A stretch of 64,000 nt of DNA from Aphelocoma coerulescens (GCF_041296385.1 NC_091017.1:13014001-13078000); one strand, 5' to 3'. Counted from the stretch's first letter, positions 25,201 through 38,600 are shown. Numbers and translations: made by a program. The notes: generated from the sequence alone by a model not told the origin.

Positions 25201-26774
25201 CATTAGCAGTTCATCTTCTTAAACCTCCGGGCAGCCCCTAGGCAGATCCCCTCATGCACACCCCTCCCCCCTTTTGGTCTCTGCTTATCAAACTAATGAA
25301 GCACATCTACATTGAAAGGTCTTGAGGTAGAAGACAGCAGCTTAACCATGATTCAGTACATGTCTTTTCCCCTCCTCCTCTTCATCAAATAAAGCAAGCA
25401 GAATTTCCTACATTTAAATGGAAAGGAGGAGGAAGGAAGGATGGTAAGGGGAGGGAGACATTTGTCTAGTAATTCCCAGCAGAAGGAGATGTCTGTTTAC
25501 TTTCTTTGACTGAGCACTTGCATATTAAAAAGGCTCAGCTCCTTAGTGGACAGGATTTATCAGTGCCACATTTTCTACTTAATAGGCCAGAGCTAGTAAT
25601 GCCTGCTTCAGGTAGCTGGAGACTGAAACAACTTTACGTGACCTTCCCCTTGCCCTTCTCTTACGTCCCCTCTGTACAGGGGAGCCAGCAGAGGGAGCTG
25701 AGAGCCGAGGGCCATGCGGTGAGGAAGGGATGCTTCGTGTGCCTTAGTACTAGAACAAGAAGACCGCTGCAAAAACAATGAAAGCACAACAAGGCTCCAT
25801 TAGCTTTTTTCCATTCAGTGATATCCGGAAAGGCAATTTCCAGCTTTAGATAAAAACACATAAACATCTTTCATCATGTCACTGACCTAAATATAGATGA
25901 TTTCTTCAAGGCAAGAGAAAAAAAAAAAAAGAGGAAAAAAAGCCCTATTCTTATACCTTCAAAAGCTATGAAGCCCTACAAGCAGACTGCAGTAAAGAGG
26001 AGCAATAGATAACCAGTCAGATGTAAAAAGAGAGAGAAAGGAATACATATTCTTGAATGATTGTCCTGATGGATGGTTATCCTGGGCCCAGCTTTCACCT
26101 GCCCTGTGACACAGGCTTTTTCCATGTCTTCCTGGACACTTGGCTGTCTCCTGGGCTGCCTGCTCCTGGCACCCAGAGCTTTTCCCTGCAGCACAGCACA
26201 GCAAGCAGGACCTTTGCTTCATCATAAAGTCTCTGGAATTCAGATTCACATTAATCCCACCTTAGCCAGGCCACTACGCTGCCCTAAGGGGTCAGGCCAT
26301 GTTTTTCAAAGGTACATAAAGTTGCCCTTGGACCTAGGGACACACTTTGAAACATGTCAAAGCTACACAGGAGCCCAAGTGGTGCCAGACTCCAGTAGCA
26401 CTTGAGCACAAAACCAAGAGCGCTTGATTGTGTTTCCTTCAGGGTCACCCTCACATCACAGTAAAGCTGCACTGCTCTTGTGAAGGGTAAACGGTTTTGC
26501 TCTCAGTACCTGTGCTGGTTTGTAGCAGCAATCCCCAAAACCATAGTGCCAGGGACCCACCACTAACTAACAAGCTAGAGGGTTCCTGTATGTGTAACAC
26601 ATACGCTGGAAGCACAGGGATGTGCAGGCAAGGTCTTTCCACTAATACAACCTAGCATTAAGTATCAGTGACAAGTCATGATTCTCCACATTTAATGCAT
26701 GTCCTACCATTCAGAACCACAGAATCACACTTTATGACCCTCACTGATATGTGCTGGGGACAGAATTTGGTACT
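22212..26774. other. Unannotated sequence with possible regulatory stretches
   Basis: No repeat family was recognised. The segment 23,321-23,691 is open in three overlapping frames on the two strands. The minus-strand frame (23,353-23,658) starts with ATG directly after an in-frame TGA and has a fairly protein-like translation, but I recognise no family. The stretch 24,826-25,000 is CpG-poor with TTAATC and AATTAATC words and may be a conserved non-coding element. A G-rich patch lies at about 25,017-25,055 and an A-run at about 25,919. Confidence 0.45.
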
Positions 26775-26818
26775 TAATGGCTTCCTGCCTCAGTTTACCC
26801 AATCCATAAATGGTACAT
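26775..26818 (+). mobile_element. Possible MIR SINE scrap
   Basis: The words CTGCCTCAGTTTACCC followed by CCATAAATGG resemble the MIR 3' part (CCTCAGTTTCC...TGTAAAATGG) in plus orientation. Only about 40 bp can be aligned by eye, and the flanks do not extend the match clearly. The call is tentative. Confidence 0.3.
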
Positions 26819-26956
26819 TGGCAGAGTATACAGAAAAACTACCATCTTGGGATGGTGTGAGAACTGTCATAGGTATTTGCAAAGACAGATGCGCATATTG
26901 GTGATCACCTGCTGTTTTTTAGAATCAAGTAACATGCACTTAAATACTATATGCAG

Positions 26957-27314
26957 CCTTCCAGTACCTTATAGCACTTTTCAGTACCTAAGGGAGAGCC
27001 TACAAGAGAGCTGGAGTGGGACATTTTACAAGGGCATGTAGTGACAGGAAAAGGGGGAATGGCTTCACACTGACAGAGAGTAAGTTTAGATTGGGTATTA
27101 GGAACAAATTCCTTTCTGTGAGGGTGGTGAGGCACTGCCACAGGTTGTCCAGAGAAGCTGTGGATGCCCCATCCCTGGGAGTGTTCAAGGCCAAGTTGGA
27201 TGGGGTCCTGAGCAATTTGGTATGGTGGAAGGTGTCCCTGCCCATGGCAGGGGTATTGGAATGAGATGATCTTTTAAGGTTCCTTCCAATGCAAACTATT
27301 CTGTGGTTCTGTGA
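26957..27314 (+). mobile_element. CR1 LINE, 3' end fragment
   Basis: This is the 3' terminal part of a chicken-repeat-1 (CR1) LINE in plus orientation. It runs from CR1-type words GGACATTTTACAAGGGCATG through GTGAGGGTGGTGAGGCACTG, GAAGCTGTGGATGCCCCATC and GGAAGGTGTCCCTGCCCATG. It ends in ATTCTGTGGTTCTGTGAG, the short octamer-like repeats that terminate CR1. CR1 copies are typically 5'-truncated on insertion, and this one contains only the final 350 bp or so. Substitutions relative to the familiar consensus are scattered, so it is an inactive fossil copy. The open frame across it is not a functional protein. Confidence 0.93.
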
Positions 27315-27321
27315 GAGCTGT

Positions 27322-27450
27322 TGTCACGGTTTCAACTCAGTCTTCCTTCTGCTGGGTCAGGGGGAGCTTTGCCTGAGAAAGGGCTTTGGGAGCATGAAAG
27401 TTATTGTTTACCCAGTAAAACAAAATCATTCTTGTCAAATAAACTGTATA
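27322..27450 (+). mobile_element. Possible LTR fragment next to the CR1
   Basis: Just after the CR1 terminus the sequence reads TGTCACGGTTTCAACTCAG, which resembles the start of avian ERVL-type LTRs (TGTCACGGTTT...). An AATAAA lies about 115 bp downstream at roughly 27,440. I cannot find a matching 3' end or a target-site duplication, so it may be a truncated or rearranged LTR or a coincidence. Confidence 0.3.
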
Positions 27451-29662
27451 CTATTTTAAAAAGAGTTCAGTAGGGATAGTTCATTGTCATAAGCACTTCC
27501 TGCTGTACAGTCACTTCCTAAGTGTTGTGTAATTGTCACTGATGAGGGACTGACAAACCACTTTGAGTTTAAGCTGCCAGACTGCCTTCCTTTAGACCCA
27601 AACAGAAACTCCCTCTTTCTCCCTAACGTGAGACCATCCTGCATTTGCAACAATAGGCTTGGTTCTTCTGAGACAAGGCAAAAGAAAAGCTCAACCACTG
27701 TACCTGCTTTGCAATTTTACTGCATCGCAAAGACATAACAAACCTCAAGTTTTGCCTCTTGAAAGGCAGGGACCAGACGAAACTAGCCACAAATACCATG
27801 CAAGTATCAGCTTCATCACAGACCGACCTATACAGAGTACAATGTTGACTGAATCCCAAGGAAACCACAGGACCATTTTTTTTAAAACAAGTTTGAAAAA
27901 TCACAACAAATGACCATTTTTTTCTCTCCCATTAATGTGGGTTAAGAGTACTTTCCATCAATGCAGGTGAGATGAGTGTCAAAAGGAAAAAAACCAAACA
28001 CGAAGGAAGGAGCTGGAAGCAGATAGCTCAGGGAAGTCCTCCTTGGGGGACATGAGGTTTGCAGAGAACCAGCATCGACAGCACTCCATGGAAGTGTGAC
28101 TGCAGATGTGAATGGCTCTGCCAGAGCGAGACACCTGCACACTCAACCCCATAGGCAGATCTTTGGGTCAGTGGGTTTAGCGAGGTTGTGGGCCTGGGCT
28201 GCACCCTTGTGCCTTGCTCTCTTCACTAGTTGCTAGGCAGAAATAAGACCTGGCCAGGAATAGCAGCATAACAAAACTGTGTCAAAATTCCATATTCCTT
28301 GTCTCACAAAATACCTACTGCTTAAACTGTCAGAGGAAACTAAAAGCTCTCAACTACTCTCACCTCTATAGCATTTTTTTTCCTGTGGAAATGCACACTC
28401 TTGCACTAAAGGCTACTTCTCATGTCTCATAATATGGTCTTTGACTCAAAGGAATCTGCACTACAGTGTTTGTAAAATTTGCTGCTGGTCTTATAAGACT
28501 CTGAAGACTTATCCAGCACTGTCAATCCTGTGCACATACCCTGTGACCTGAAAGACTACTGGAAAAGCTCTGGTGCCCTCCATGATGGGTACTTGCATGG
28601 CTGGTAGGTTCTGTGTTTCCTGATTTTCAGGTCATCATGGGGATTTCTCAGTGCATGTGTCCACACAAGTGAAAAGACCTTTGTGGTAGGTTAGAGAAAC
28701 CCACTGCATGATGATTTCCTTTCAAGGGCAGGCATCAACTGGGTTACTATTTCTCTGGTGTTTCACTATGGCTATTCTGAGATGTACCCATGAAACTGCA
28801 GCCCGATCCCAAATTCTTGTGTCCTTTAAAATATTTAATCAACCACTCCATGGGCTGAAGATGGCAGCAGGTCAATGCCTTATCCACAAAACAGCAGAGG
28901 ATTATCCTGGGTTATGATACTGTTCTCTAGGTTCCACACATCCAGTGTATTTACACACATCACCGTGCTACTTTGCCTCTTTATCATTTTAGCTCGAGGT
29001 AAAAACTTAGTCCTACCTACACAAAAGACCTGCTTTTTGCTATCATTAATGAATGTATCACACCACTGTTAACACTCAGAATATGTGCAATCTGAAGTTA
29101 AGCTTGTTGGGTGAAAGTTGGGGGAGCTAATGGGGAACTTCTCCTCAAAACTGCCCTGGGGAAACACTGTGTCTCTTCAGGAAATTTGTGTGAAAATAAA
29201 CCACAACTGCATGCAAGCACACACACACACAGACAGAAGGACTGCCTACATGATTTAACTATGAGCGTTCTGACACACAAACAATGACAATACGCAGAAG
29301 CATCAAGAACACAATCCTGGGTTTTCTCTAAATCTCCTCCCTGTTTGTGTCACCGTTAGGTTTCTGCCAATAGTAACTGATGCCTGGTCGTGGTGTTCAG
29401 CTCCTCTATTTCCTGGCTGAGCTGTAAGTGGAGACAAATTCAGCGTTGGAGGCCAAGAGCCGGCCTGGCCCTGTGGGTCTCTTTGCCCCCTGCCCTGGTG
29501 TGGAGCACTGGCAGGAAACCCTCAGCAGGAGAAGCTAAAGCAGCACAGCTGGAGAGCTGCCAGTGTTAAGATGCACAAGGTTCAGGAGCTAAAGGAATGC
29601 AAAACCTGCATAGATATAGCCTGAAAGTACATATCAATAATATTAAGGGAGAAAATTCTTTG
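27451..29662. other. Unannotated sequence, no gene seen
   Basis: About 2.2 kb without a recognised gene or repeat family apart from a small CA microsatellite at 29,218-29,231. Open frames are under 100 codons and lack motifs. Confidence 0.55.
29218..29231. repeat. (CA)7 microsatellite
   Basis: A short uninterrupted CA dinucleotide run followed by CAGACAG. It is likely to vary little in length given its small size. Confidence 0.9.
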
Positions 29663-29755
29663 AATTGTAGAATCATAGAACGGTTTTGGGTTGGAGGAGA
29701 CCTTAAATACCATCCTCATTCCAACCCTCCACATACAGGGACACCTTCCACTAGA
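29663..29755 (-). mobile_element. CR1 LINE, short 3' fragment
   Basis: The antisense CR1 3' end is clear: AATCATAGAACGGTTTTGGG, TTGGAGGAGACCTTAAATA and GGGACACCTTCCACTAG. The fragment is only about 90 bp and stops where CR1 would continue into ACCAGGTTGCTCAAAG, so it is a severely 5'-truncated copy in minus orientation. It has no coding capacity. Confidence 0.9.
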
Positions 29756-31987
29756 TTGAATTAAAGTTATCCATTTTCTGTACCTGACAGAGAAAAACAT
29801 GCTCTACAAAATGAGCAGGTTCTGGTTTTGCCCCTTTTAAGTTTGTACTGGTGGTTGGATTGCAGTTCCTATCTGAGTCAGATGGGCACCTTTCTGAGAG
29901 TGCCTGTGTTTGTTGTCAGCTTGTGTGCATTATCACATTGTAATCAATCCAACAGCCCATCTCTTACCTAAAATATAAATACTAATTTGAGGGCTCAGGA
30001 AGAACAGCTATTTTATTTTCAGTTAAAGAAAGAAGAGAAAAAGAGAGGAGGAGGCTGGGCATCATAACAGTAATTTATGATTTTACTGGTGTATTATCAT
30101 TGGGTAATAAGAGCAACTTGAAACTGCCAATTATCTCATAAGAGGGGTATCACCTTTTCTATTTTGAATGACTCCATCGATAAATGCAGATTCTGCTTGC
30201 TAACAATCCATCACATTGTCAGTGGCCTTACAACAGGAGAGACTGCATGAGAAAGGGAGACAAACCTGCAAACACACAAACACTTGATGTGAGCTGAGCC
30301 CTTGGCTCGGCAACAGAGCGAGGGGAGGGGGAGAGGGGGCCAGGAGGAATTGCCTGGAGCAGTCGGCAGGTCACACACACAGAGTGTGCAGCAGCAAACT
30401 CAGTTTACAAAGAGACATCTGTTCCATTACTTCGATGCATTGTGGCTAATTACATCCTGGCCCATCTGTGAAATGACAGCCACTTATTCTCCAATGAACC
30501 ATGAAATCTGTACATGTTCAATGTGGGCAGTGGGGAGTAAGAGGAGTGCAGGGGAGTAGGGGAGGGGGGAGGATGGAGAGGGGAGAACAGGAGAATGGCA
30601 CCAAGGTGAAGCACCAAGAAAACACCGTAACTCTCATTCCTGTCTGGTGTCAGCCGGGAAAGAAGGAATTCTGGAAGAAAAGCCCTAACAAAGCATGGCC
30701 ATTTTGATGCAGGGCTGCAAAACCTACTCTAACCCAAAGCTCCTCACTCCCCATTTTTGTGTGTGTAGGGGAGCGAGATGTGCCAGCAGCAGAAATTATA
30801 CCAGACCTGCATCCTGTGCTTTACATGCAGATTTCTATGATGTTTCTGCCATTGATGCTTATATCATCCCTACCTGCTGGTCCCACAGCTTTGTCAGAGG
30901 TTATTCTCCTATACATAAACCTAAGTCTAGGCTCAGAGGAATTAAAACCAAGGACTTAGCCCCCACCATCTCCAACAGATTTTTAGAAAAATGAAAGAAA
31001 CTGCAATAAAATGAATCTCACCTCAACTTTTCTACATGTAACAAAAAGAGCCTTGCATTCAGGCATGACTGCAAGCCCCTGAGTTACATAAGACAATGCA
31101 TCTTATTTCCATACCTAGAGGAAATAAGCCAAAGTATGGCATTCAGCACCATACCAGCTAAGAAGGGTTAAATCCTGATCCTGGTAAGTCTGTCAGGAAA
31201 CCTGCAAACTTTTCAGCAAACTTGTGTGAAATATCAGCCGAAGGCTGCAAAAATTTGACAGCAAGTTTTGTTAGGGGAATGGTGGCTTAGCTTGATGCTA
31301 GCACAGAGCTCTTATAGCAGCTGCTTCACCAGCAGCTATCAACAATTAGTGACTTCTGATCCCACATCCAGCCACAATCCTGCTGCACAAATTTCTGCAA
31401 AATTCCCCTTTTTTGGTGGCTCTGGTGAATGGGGCTCGGTGGTGGTGGAAGTAGCGAAACTATTATGAGGCAATTAAAAAATGGCTGTGGGGTTGAGAGC
31501 GAGGCACAGACTAGAAACAGGGCCCGGTTGCTCAATGACAGCTTGGTAACTGGAGGCACTGCTTTTGTTTCAGGATTTCTGGTGTAAAAACATCACTTTC
31601 CCATTAATGCAATCACTCTGTGTGGATTTGGGTAGAATTTGCTCAGTGTGATGAATTGCTCACTCCCAAAATATAAGTAAAACTAAGCGTACAAGGAAGG
31701 AGGGTAAGGAGGATTGCTCATATCATCTACAAGCCAAAGCTGTGGAAATCTGATGAAATCTAAAATCAGTATTGCAACAGACAAACTAAAGCAAGCTAGG
31801 ATGCTTTGGGATGGGATTTCTTGCACTTGGCCATGGGCTAAAGGAAGATGTTAATCCATCTGAATCCCTGACTGAACCATATCCTGCAAGTGTTACAGAC
31901 ATTCAAGATAGTCAGGTCTAGAGGGGAAGAAAAATACAATTAATCTAGGTTCTCTTACGTGATACACCAAGAGATGCAAAAAAAAAG
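29756..31987. other. Unannotated sequence, possible conserved non-coding DNA
   Basis: No gene is seen. The parts at about 30,055-30,240 and 30,420-30,520 are CpG-poor and carry words such as GGGTAATAAGAGC, CCAATTATCTC and TGGCTAATTACATCC, a texture typical of conserved non-coding elements. A purine-rich patch at 30,530-30,595 holds G-runs GGGG, GGGG, GGGGGG and GGGG, with loops of 4, 1 and 10 bases. That is a relaxed G-quadruplex pattern. Confidence 0.4.
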
Positions 31988-31992
31988 GGAAG

Positions 31993-32694
31993 TGTTGGGG
32001 AAGATGAAACAGGAAAGCCTTATAAATATGATTGCCTGACAAAAGATTTTGGGAATATGAAAACTGTGAGCGACATCGAAATGAAGGCCATCTTTGAGAT
32101 ATAGAGTCTTAGTTACTGAACAACTAGAAAACAATGGTGTGGCTGGCTGAAGGTAATCCCCTCTTGATTGAACAATACCCTCTGCTTGCAGACAGGTCCA
32201 AGGGTCAGAGCAGACCCTACTAGCTCAGCAGAAGGGGTCCAAGGAGTAGTTTTTAGAAGTTAAAATGTAACACTCTATGGTAATGTAATAACTCTTATAG
32301 GCTGTATGTAAATGCTATAGGATTTGTACCTTGTATTAGATTGGCTAATGAGAATTAGAATATTCAGTACAGAAGATGATTTATTGTATTGTAACAAGGA
32401 CCTTACGCTAGTAACTCTCTAGCTCTCTTGCTCTAGCTCTCTTCATTCGTCTCTCTTATGCTCCTAACTCTCTTAACTCTCTTAGCCTCTTGCTCTTGAT
32501 TCATCTCTCTCTCTCCTACACCTTGGGCCTGCTTGGAGCTGCAGCTGGCAGCTCTAAGCAGTGCCCCTGTACCCACGCCCTTTGCAATAAACTGCATGCT
32601 CCAAAGACCTGCTTATAGAGATCTCTCGTCTCCATCCGTCCATCTCCGGCCGGGCCCGACCGAACCCTCACCCTCATCACGATCAGTTTCTACA
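31993..32694 (+). mobile_element. Solo LTR of an endogenous retrovirus, 702 bp
   Basis: The element starts TGTTGGGGAAGATGAAAC and ends GATCAGTTTCTACA. It is flanked by a perfect 5 bp duplication GGAAG (31988-31992 and 32695-32699). AATAAA at 32586-32591 sets plus orientation. The U3 has an AT-rich part, then a CTCTCTTGCTCTAGCT-type pyrimidine stretch at about 32,410-32,515. The U5 after the polyadenylation signal is CpG-rich (CCGGCCGGGCCCGACCG). A 5 bp duplication is typical of ERVL-type and some other vertebrate retroviral elements. No internal retroviral sequence is attached, so the provirus has been reduced to one LTR. The style recalls LTRs common in passerine genomes, which is recollection rather than a search result. 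Confidence 0.88.
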
Positions 32695-32699
32695 GGAAG

Positions 32700-35600
32700 C
32701 ACTATAGGAGGCTGGCTAGTGTTCACAGCCTAAAGCAAATACACCTGAGGCTGAAACATAAGGATAAATAGTGCAAGCTTGGTGTTTTTGCTCCAGCTTT
32801 AAAACTGGCCTCAGTAGCTGTTGACAAACCAATATAACAGGGATAAAAAGGGATCATGACCAAGTGTTGGGAGCAAAAGTAAATGGAAAATTTAATATTT
32901 TTTTTCATTAAAACGTTCACTACTTCCTCCAGCTTTTGGTCTGCGTTCTGTTGAGTCTCCTTTAATCATTCTTTTCTGATGAAGGCTTCAACACTTCTTA
33001 AGGCCGGAATGCACATTGAAAGTCACCTTGCTTATGACACACAGGTCACAGACCCAGGCAGTGAAGAAGCTTGAATCTTGTTGTGGTCAAGCAGGGATCC
33101 TACAACTCAGCCTTTTAGGGAGCCCTGGGGTCCAGCTGGGACATGAGGATGCTGGAAGAGTGGTGTCTCTAGGACAACCTATCCATCCCATGTGAAAGCA
33201 GCAGCAGCAACTGAGCTCTGTGTGGTGTTTTTGTAGTGGGCAGGGTGGCAGCCAGGGTTTTGCAGGGTTTCTCCATAGGTAGATGCAGAAACTCCTACAC
33301 CCTTGAGCTCTGCTAGTGGTTAGCATATACCATAGTTTGTGAATCTCAAAGGTAAAGCACATCTCTTCCGAAGCACCTGCTTTGTCTGACAGGTTTGAAG
33401 CAAGTGGCTCAGTCTCACTGTACTTGACAAAACCTGAAAAGCTATTGAAAGGCAACTGAGTGGTGTCAGTCTAGTTTAGAATGGATGATACATCCATTTT
33501 ACCAATTTCACTGCACAACAGGCAATCGGAGAAGGCAAACCAAGGGGAAGGAGAGGGCTGACTGAGCTGAATTCAATCTTGCAGTGGGTTCTTCTGCTGG
33601 AACAGCTGGTGCTTAGTCTATGGATAAATAAAGGACTTCATTTTCCATGGACATCAGGCTGCCTTTCCTCACTAGCACTAAACTCAGTCTCACAAAAAAG
33701 GAGATTAACAGAAAAAGAAGCTCACAGTGTGAAACTGTACAAAGAGCTTACAGGAAGGATTTGTAGTAAATTAATATCACTAGCAAGCATACAGTTCCCA
33801 GGAGCTCACAAGCTTTTGGTGTAAACTGTGGTTTAGTTGGCTCACCCATTAGGTGTAGGATCCAGCAACCTCAGTTGCACAGAGGGACCTCCTTCCATCC
33901 TGCCTTAACGATGAACTTGGTCTCAGCCATGGTTTTGTTGGATGTATTGACCCATCACTTCTGATCATTCATCTGGGAGCGATGGCCAGCACAGCATCTT
34001 AGCCTGCTTTTGGCTCTGGAGCCTTAATGTTTTACACCAGGTTACCACAAGCTCAACTTAATGAGCATCAAGAAAGTGTATCAAGTGTGGGCCCAGGATT
34101 GATCCTGAGTTCATTCTGATCTGGAAAGATTAAAAGAGATTAAGAGAGATACTCCTCTATTTTCTTTTTCCCTTACCTTTCACATTGAATATGGACACCC
34201 AAGGTGAGTTTCTTCTCTCTTCTCTAGCAAAAGCTATGACAACTGGAGAAGAGCAAACGGGTGACATCACAGGAGTCACAAGTAAAAAATGAAGCAATGG
34301 CAGAAGGCAAGGTTTTTAATCATTCCATTTAAAATGCTGCTTCCCTCTGAGTTTGTGTGGTATGAGTTTTTCCTCATATCTATTTCAATAAGGAATGAAA
34401 AATTTGTAACAAAGGACATCTGTTCTGTAAATGCAAAGCTTCCAGCTTTTCAATAAAGATGAAAAAAATGTCTTTGAGACTTTCAGGAGTTTCTCTGTCA
34501 GAAAGTAGAGATATCCTTGAGGCCTATACAGCAAAGTGAAAGCCACCTGCTCTCTTTCAGAATCCATCCCTTCTCCCCTGTTGCCTGATGTGAAACTCTT
34601 TTTAAGTCATTTTCTCCACCTGTAAAATAAAGGTGACCAGCACAGTATTTCAAAGATATGGCTCTGTGCTTGCTCTTAGGTAAATTCTTCTAAGGCAAGG
34701 GAGGTATGACTTTGCAAAAGCTGAAAGCATTCCCAACCAGCAGCTGGAAAGAACAAAGTGCTAAACTCCTCCCCTGAGAACTCTGCCTGTTCACAGAGAG
34801 ATGCCACCTTTCTGAGCCTTCCTTGTTATACCACCACCCCCCCAGACTTCCTGAGCTGCTGATGCTTATCTCTAAGGTAGGGCAGATGCATGCACTGATT
34901 TTTCTTAGGGAAGAAGGCAGCAAGCCAACTGCTACTTATTCCCCCATTACCTGGTTGCAGTCCTGCTACCAAGGTGATTAGACAGCAATGCATAAAGAAA
35001 CCAGCTGAAAATAACTAAAAAATCATTTTGCCTTAAAAGAAAAGACTGGAGGGGGATATTTGTCTCTAAATTTGAAGGTTGACACAAACAGCATTTGAAC
35101 TGGTTTTAAAATATTAGTCGCTCACCTCTTATCCTTAACCTGGCAGAAAGCTGGCTAGCTTGGGCCTTTGAAAGTTCAGTATAAAAGGGATAGAGGAGGA
35201 AAGAAAACTTTGGGAATATATATTAATTAACAAGTCAGCAGGGGAAGGGTCTTCAGTAAATGAATGCCATGCTCACTAAGGAAAACAAAACCTGGAAGAG
35301 GCATTAAGAATATGTGTGCACATACACAAAAGATACAACAGGGCTGCTACGTGCATCAGTGCTTGGAACCCTGCAGTCAGCTGCTGGGTCCTCTGTTCAC
35401 AAAGGCTACCCGTAAGTAAATCTGGATAGGAACTGCTTCGGAAAACGTAGAGCAAGGCAAATTACACATACTTTACAGCTGCACACAAAAATGACAAGTT
35501 CCAGATGCTTCAGAAAAGCCATCCCAGGGAACAAATGAAACGCAGGCACAAGCCGTAGTGGAAAAAACACTTCACATGTGAGCTTGCATGAGAGGGCAAG

Positions 35601-38600
35601 AGGGAAGGAGAGGGGCTATATTTTGGTAGAGGACAAGCTCAGTGTTCCTTTTTGTAAGTACACATAAACCCAAACTTCAAGTAAAACACCTGTCATGCAG
35701 AGCTGACTTGTGCTTGCAACCACATGGCATGAAGTGATGCCACATACTCAGATTTATTTATCCAGCAGCAGGGGTGCAAAGTGGTCTAACAGGAAGAGCT
35801 TACCCATTGGGAAAGCCAATCCATAGAAAGCACAATTTCAAGGAATTCAGAGTGCTTTTTATTCAAATAAACCTACTGTGACTGTGGTAGCTTGGAGGGA
35901 AGGAGTGTGTTTAATTCTGATGTGCACACTGGGAAGTGATGGCACAGCTGGGCTACCCAGGATGGCTGAAAAAGGGCTCTGCCTCCCAGTCCTTGACTAC
36001 TGACCTTGGAGCTTCAGCTTCCAGAGTGTAACACTCAATTACTGGAATGGTCATTGGCATAATGAAAATCACAAGTTTAAGTCCCTCTGTGAGCCTGGTT
36101 TACAGCAGCTGCAAGTTCTGATTCCTGGAGATGGAGAATATGCAGCTGGACCTTGAGTGCAAGGGGCTGCTGAGGACATGGGTCCCCCGGCCAGTCACAA
36201 TTAGCAGTGCTTGCTAGTGAGAGACCCAAGTCATTAGCTGGCATGGAAAGCTAATCACCTGTCTGCTCTTACAAAAGGGATGTTCCCTAGAGGAGAAAGG
36301 TTGGTGGCTGGGACCACTCAGGGGACAATGTCTGTTCTCTAAATAGTGTCCTATGAATAAATCAATGTCCAAATCCCAGGGCTTCTAAACCTCTACAAAC
36401 ACAAACACTCAGAAAGTATATACATTAAAAAATTATTCTGAATAAAAATGCCTCCTCTTGAGCCCCAGCTTTCCAATGCCATCTCCCTGGTTGACCCTTC
36501 CCTGCCCAGACTGTCCTGTCTGTCTCTGTTTTGTTGTTCTCATAGTACATTATTTGTTGAAATAAATATGGAGATAAGGCTGAGCAAGACAGCCAAGACA
36601 GCCAGATTGAAATAAATTCATCACTCATGGGCTCTCAAGGGAAGAAAACAGTGCATTTTTTCTAAATGATTATTTCTGAAACACTGAAGGAATGGCTATA
36701 TCACTAATGAGGCCAGTGCTCCATGACTGCTGATTATAAATGACCTAAAAAGAGACAAGGGGATGGTGTATATGTGTACAGGGGAATGGGAAAAGAGATG
36801 AATTGTTCTTCCTTAGGATCTGGAATTGACTCCCTGGGCTTCTCAAAAGTCTGAGAGCATTTGTAGTTCACCACAAAGGCAGGCCTGGCTTATTTACAGC
36901 TGCACAAGGAAGTTTGGACTGCAGTGCTGGGCTATTCTAAGAAGCAGACATACAATTCCTCTCCTCCCATGATAGGTCACCATCTACTCACTGCAATAAT
37001 AATTAAAAAGGAAAATGAGCTCTCAGTCCCCCATGGGTCTAAATTATAGGGCCTGCAGGTTGATGCAGCCAGATTTGAGGCTAAAGCAAGAAATAAGATT
37101 CACTTATGTCTTCTCTCACTCACTAATTCCCATGGAAACAAGAAGCTCCTGACAAATTACTCAAATATGCTTGCAAAAATCTTACTCATATCTTTGGCTG
37201 GCTACCTTCCCCCATGCTTTCAGGCTGAATGATTACAGGTGCATTACACATGCAGCAATCCCAGGGCAGCTGATGGTGGAACAGAGCAGGATGGCCGCAT
37301 GTAAAGGGGGGCCGGATGCCAGCTACAAGCAGGAAAATTAGTAATGTGAATTCAGAGAATAATATCACAATTTGGCCATAAAAAGCTGCAGCTTTCAGAT
37401 TGGTAGCAGTATTATTTATATCACATGGTATGTCGAAGTGAGAGCATTTAGAAGTAAAAGATATCTAAGGAACAGCCCCAATACAAAATGTGATTTGAGG
37501 GTACTGAGAAGATGGGGTTTACTTATTTATTTAAGGCTTCGTTTATATACAGAAATTACTCAGGACACCTTGGAGAGCAGAGATCTGAAAATAAACTTCT
37601 GCAGAAACTCAGACAAAGGAGCCTTGACAGATATTAAGTGGATTCTAGTCACACACCACTGCCAGAGGTTTCCTAGCACTTTGTAAAGACTGTCCCTTTT
37701 TTGCAGGTAGCAACATCCTCTTGCCTGACCTGACAGAATTTGAGAGATGCAGCTTTGCTTCCGTCAAAACTGTTCCAACTTGTGTGTGGATTTAGGGTAG
37801 TAAATGGGAGCATTCTCAGTGCAGAGGCTCAGATCAGGGCCCCTACAATTACCTATAGTCTCTATTTCAGCTGACTCAGGCAGCTCATCACTAATACTTA
37901 CTGCAGTCTCAATGGGGAACTCCAGAAGGTTTTCTCCCCGTCTCAGGAGACACCCTTTCCTTGGAGCCTGGGATCACTCACTGATCTCCTCACAGGTACC
38001 CATCTTTACAATGATGGAAAGCCTGTGTAGACTTAGCATAGCTGCTAAATCTAGGGGTGGAGGCAGGGCAGAAAATTTTAATTAAGTTTTCCTCCTTTGC
38101 ACAGGTCATTTGTCACAACCCTTTATAGCTAATAACCACTCTGTAAAATTATAAGGCAATTATAGAACAGGGAAATAATTCACTAATAGCCTACATAAGG
38201 TGGTTTAGAAATCTTGTAGGAAAAAACTCCGATATATTAAATGCCACAGGTTTCAGAAACAAATGCTGTAGGTGACAATCTTTAAGCCTTTTGAGTTCAG
38301 GAGGCCTAGATCTCTGCAAGATCTGTTTGAGCCTAGCCACTGCGACAGCTCTTCCCTCAGAAAAATCACTGCTGGGAGCTGGAGCCACCATCCAGCTGCA
38401 CACAACCTGTGCTGGAGCCCATTTCCTTTCCATCTCTCAATGGTTGCAGACAGAGTTCCTTTCTCTATCCCTCATGTAAGTCAACCTACAGATAAATGAA
38501 GTACCTCATTTGCTTTTCCAAAAGCCACTACTTCACCACAGAAAGTAAATCTGACAAGCAAGTGAAGACCATCCACAGGGCTACACTGCCTCTCTCCCTC

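Noticed and set aside
27016..27264. 82-codon open frame inside the CR1
   Set aside because: It lies in the 3' terminal part of a truncated, mutated CR1 and is not a complete LINE protein.
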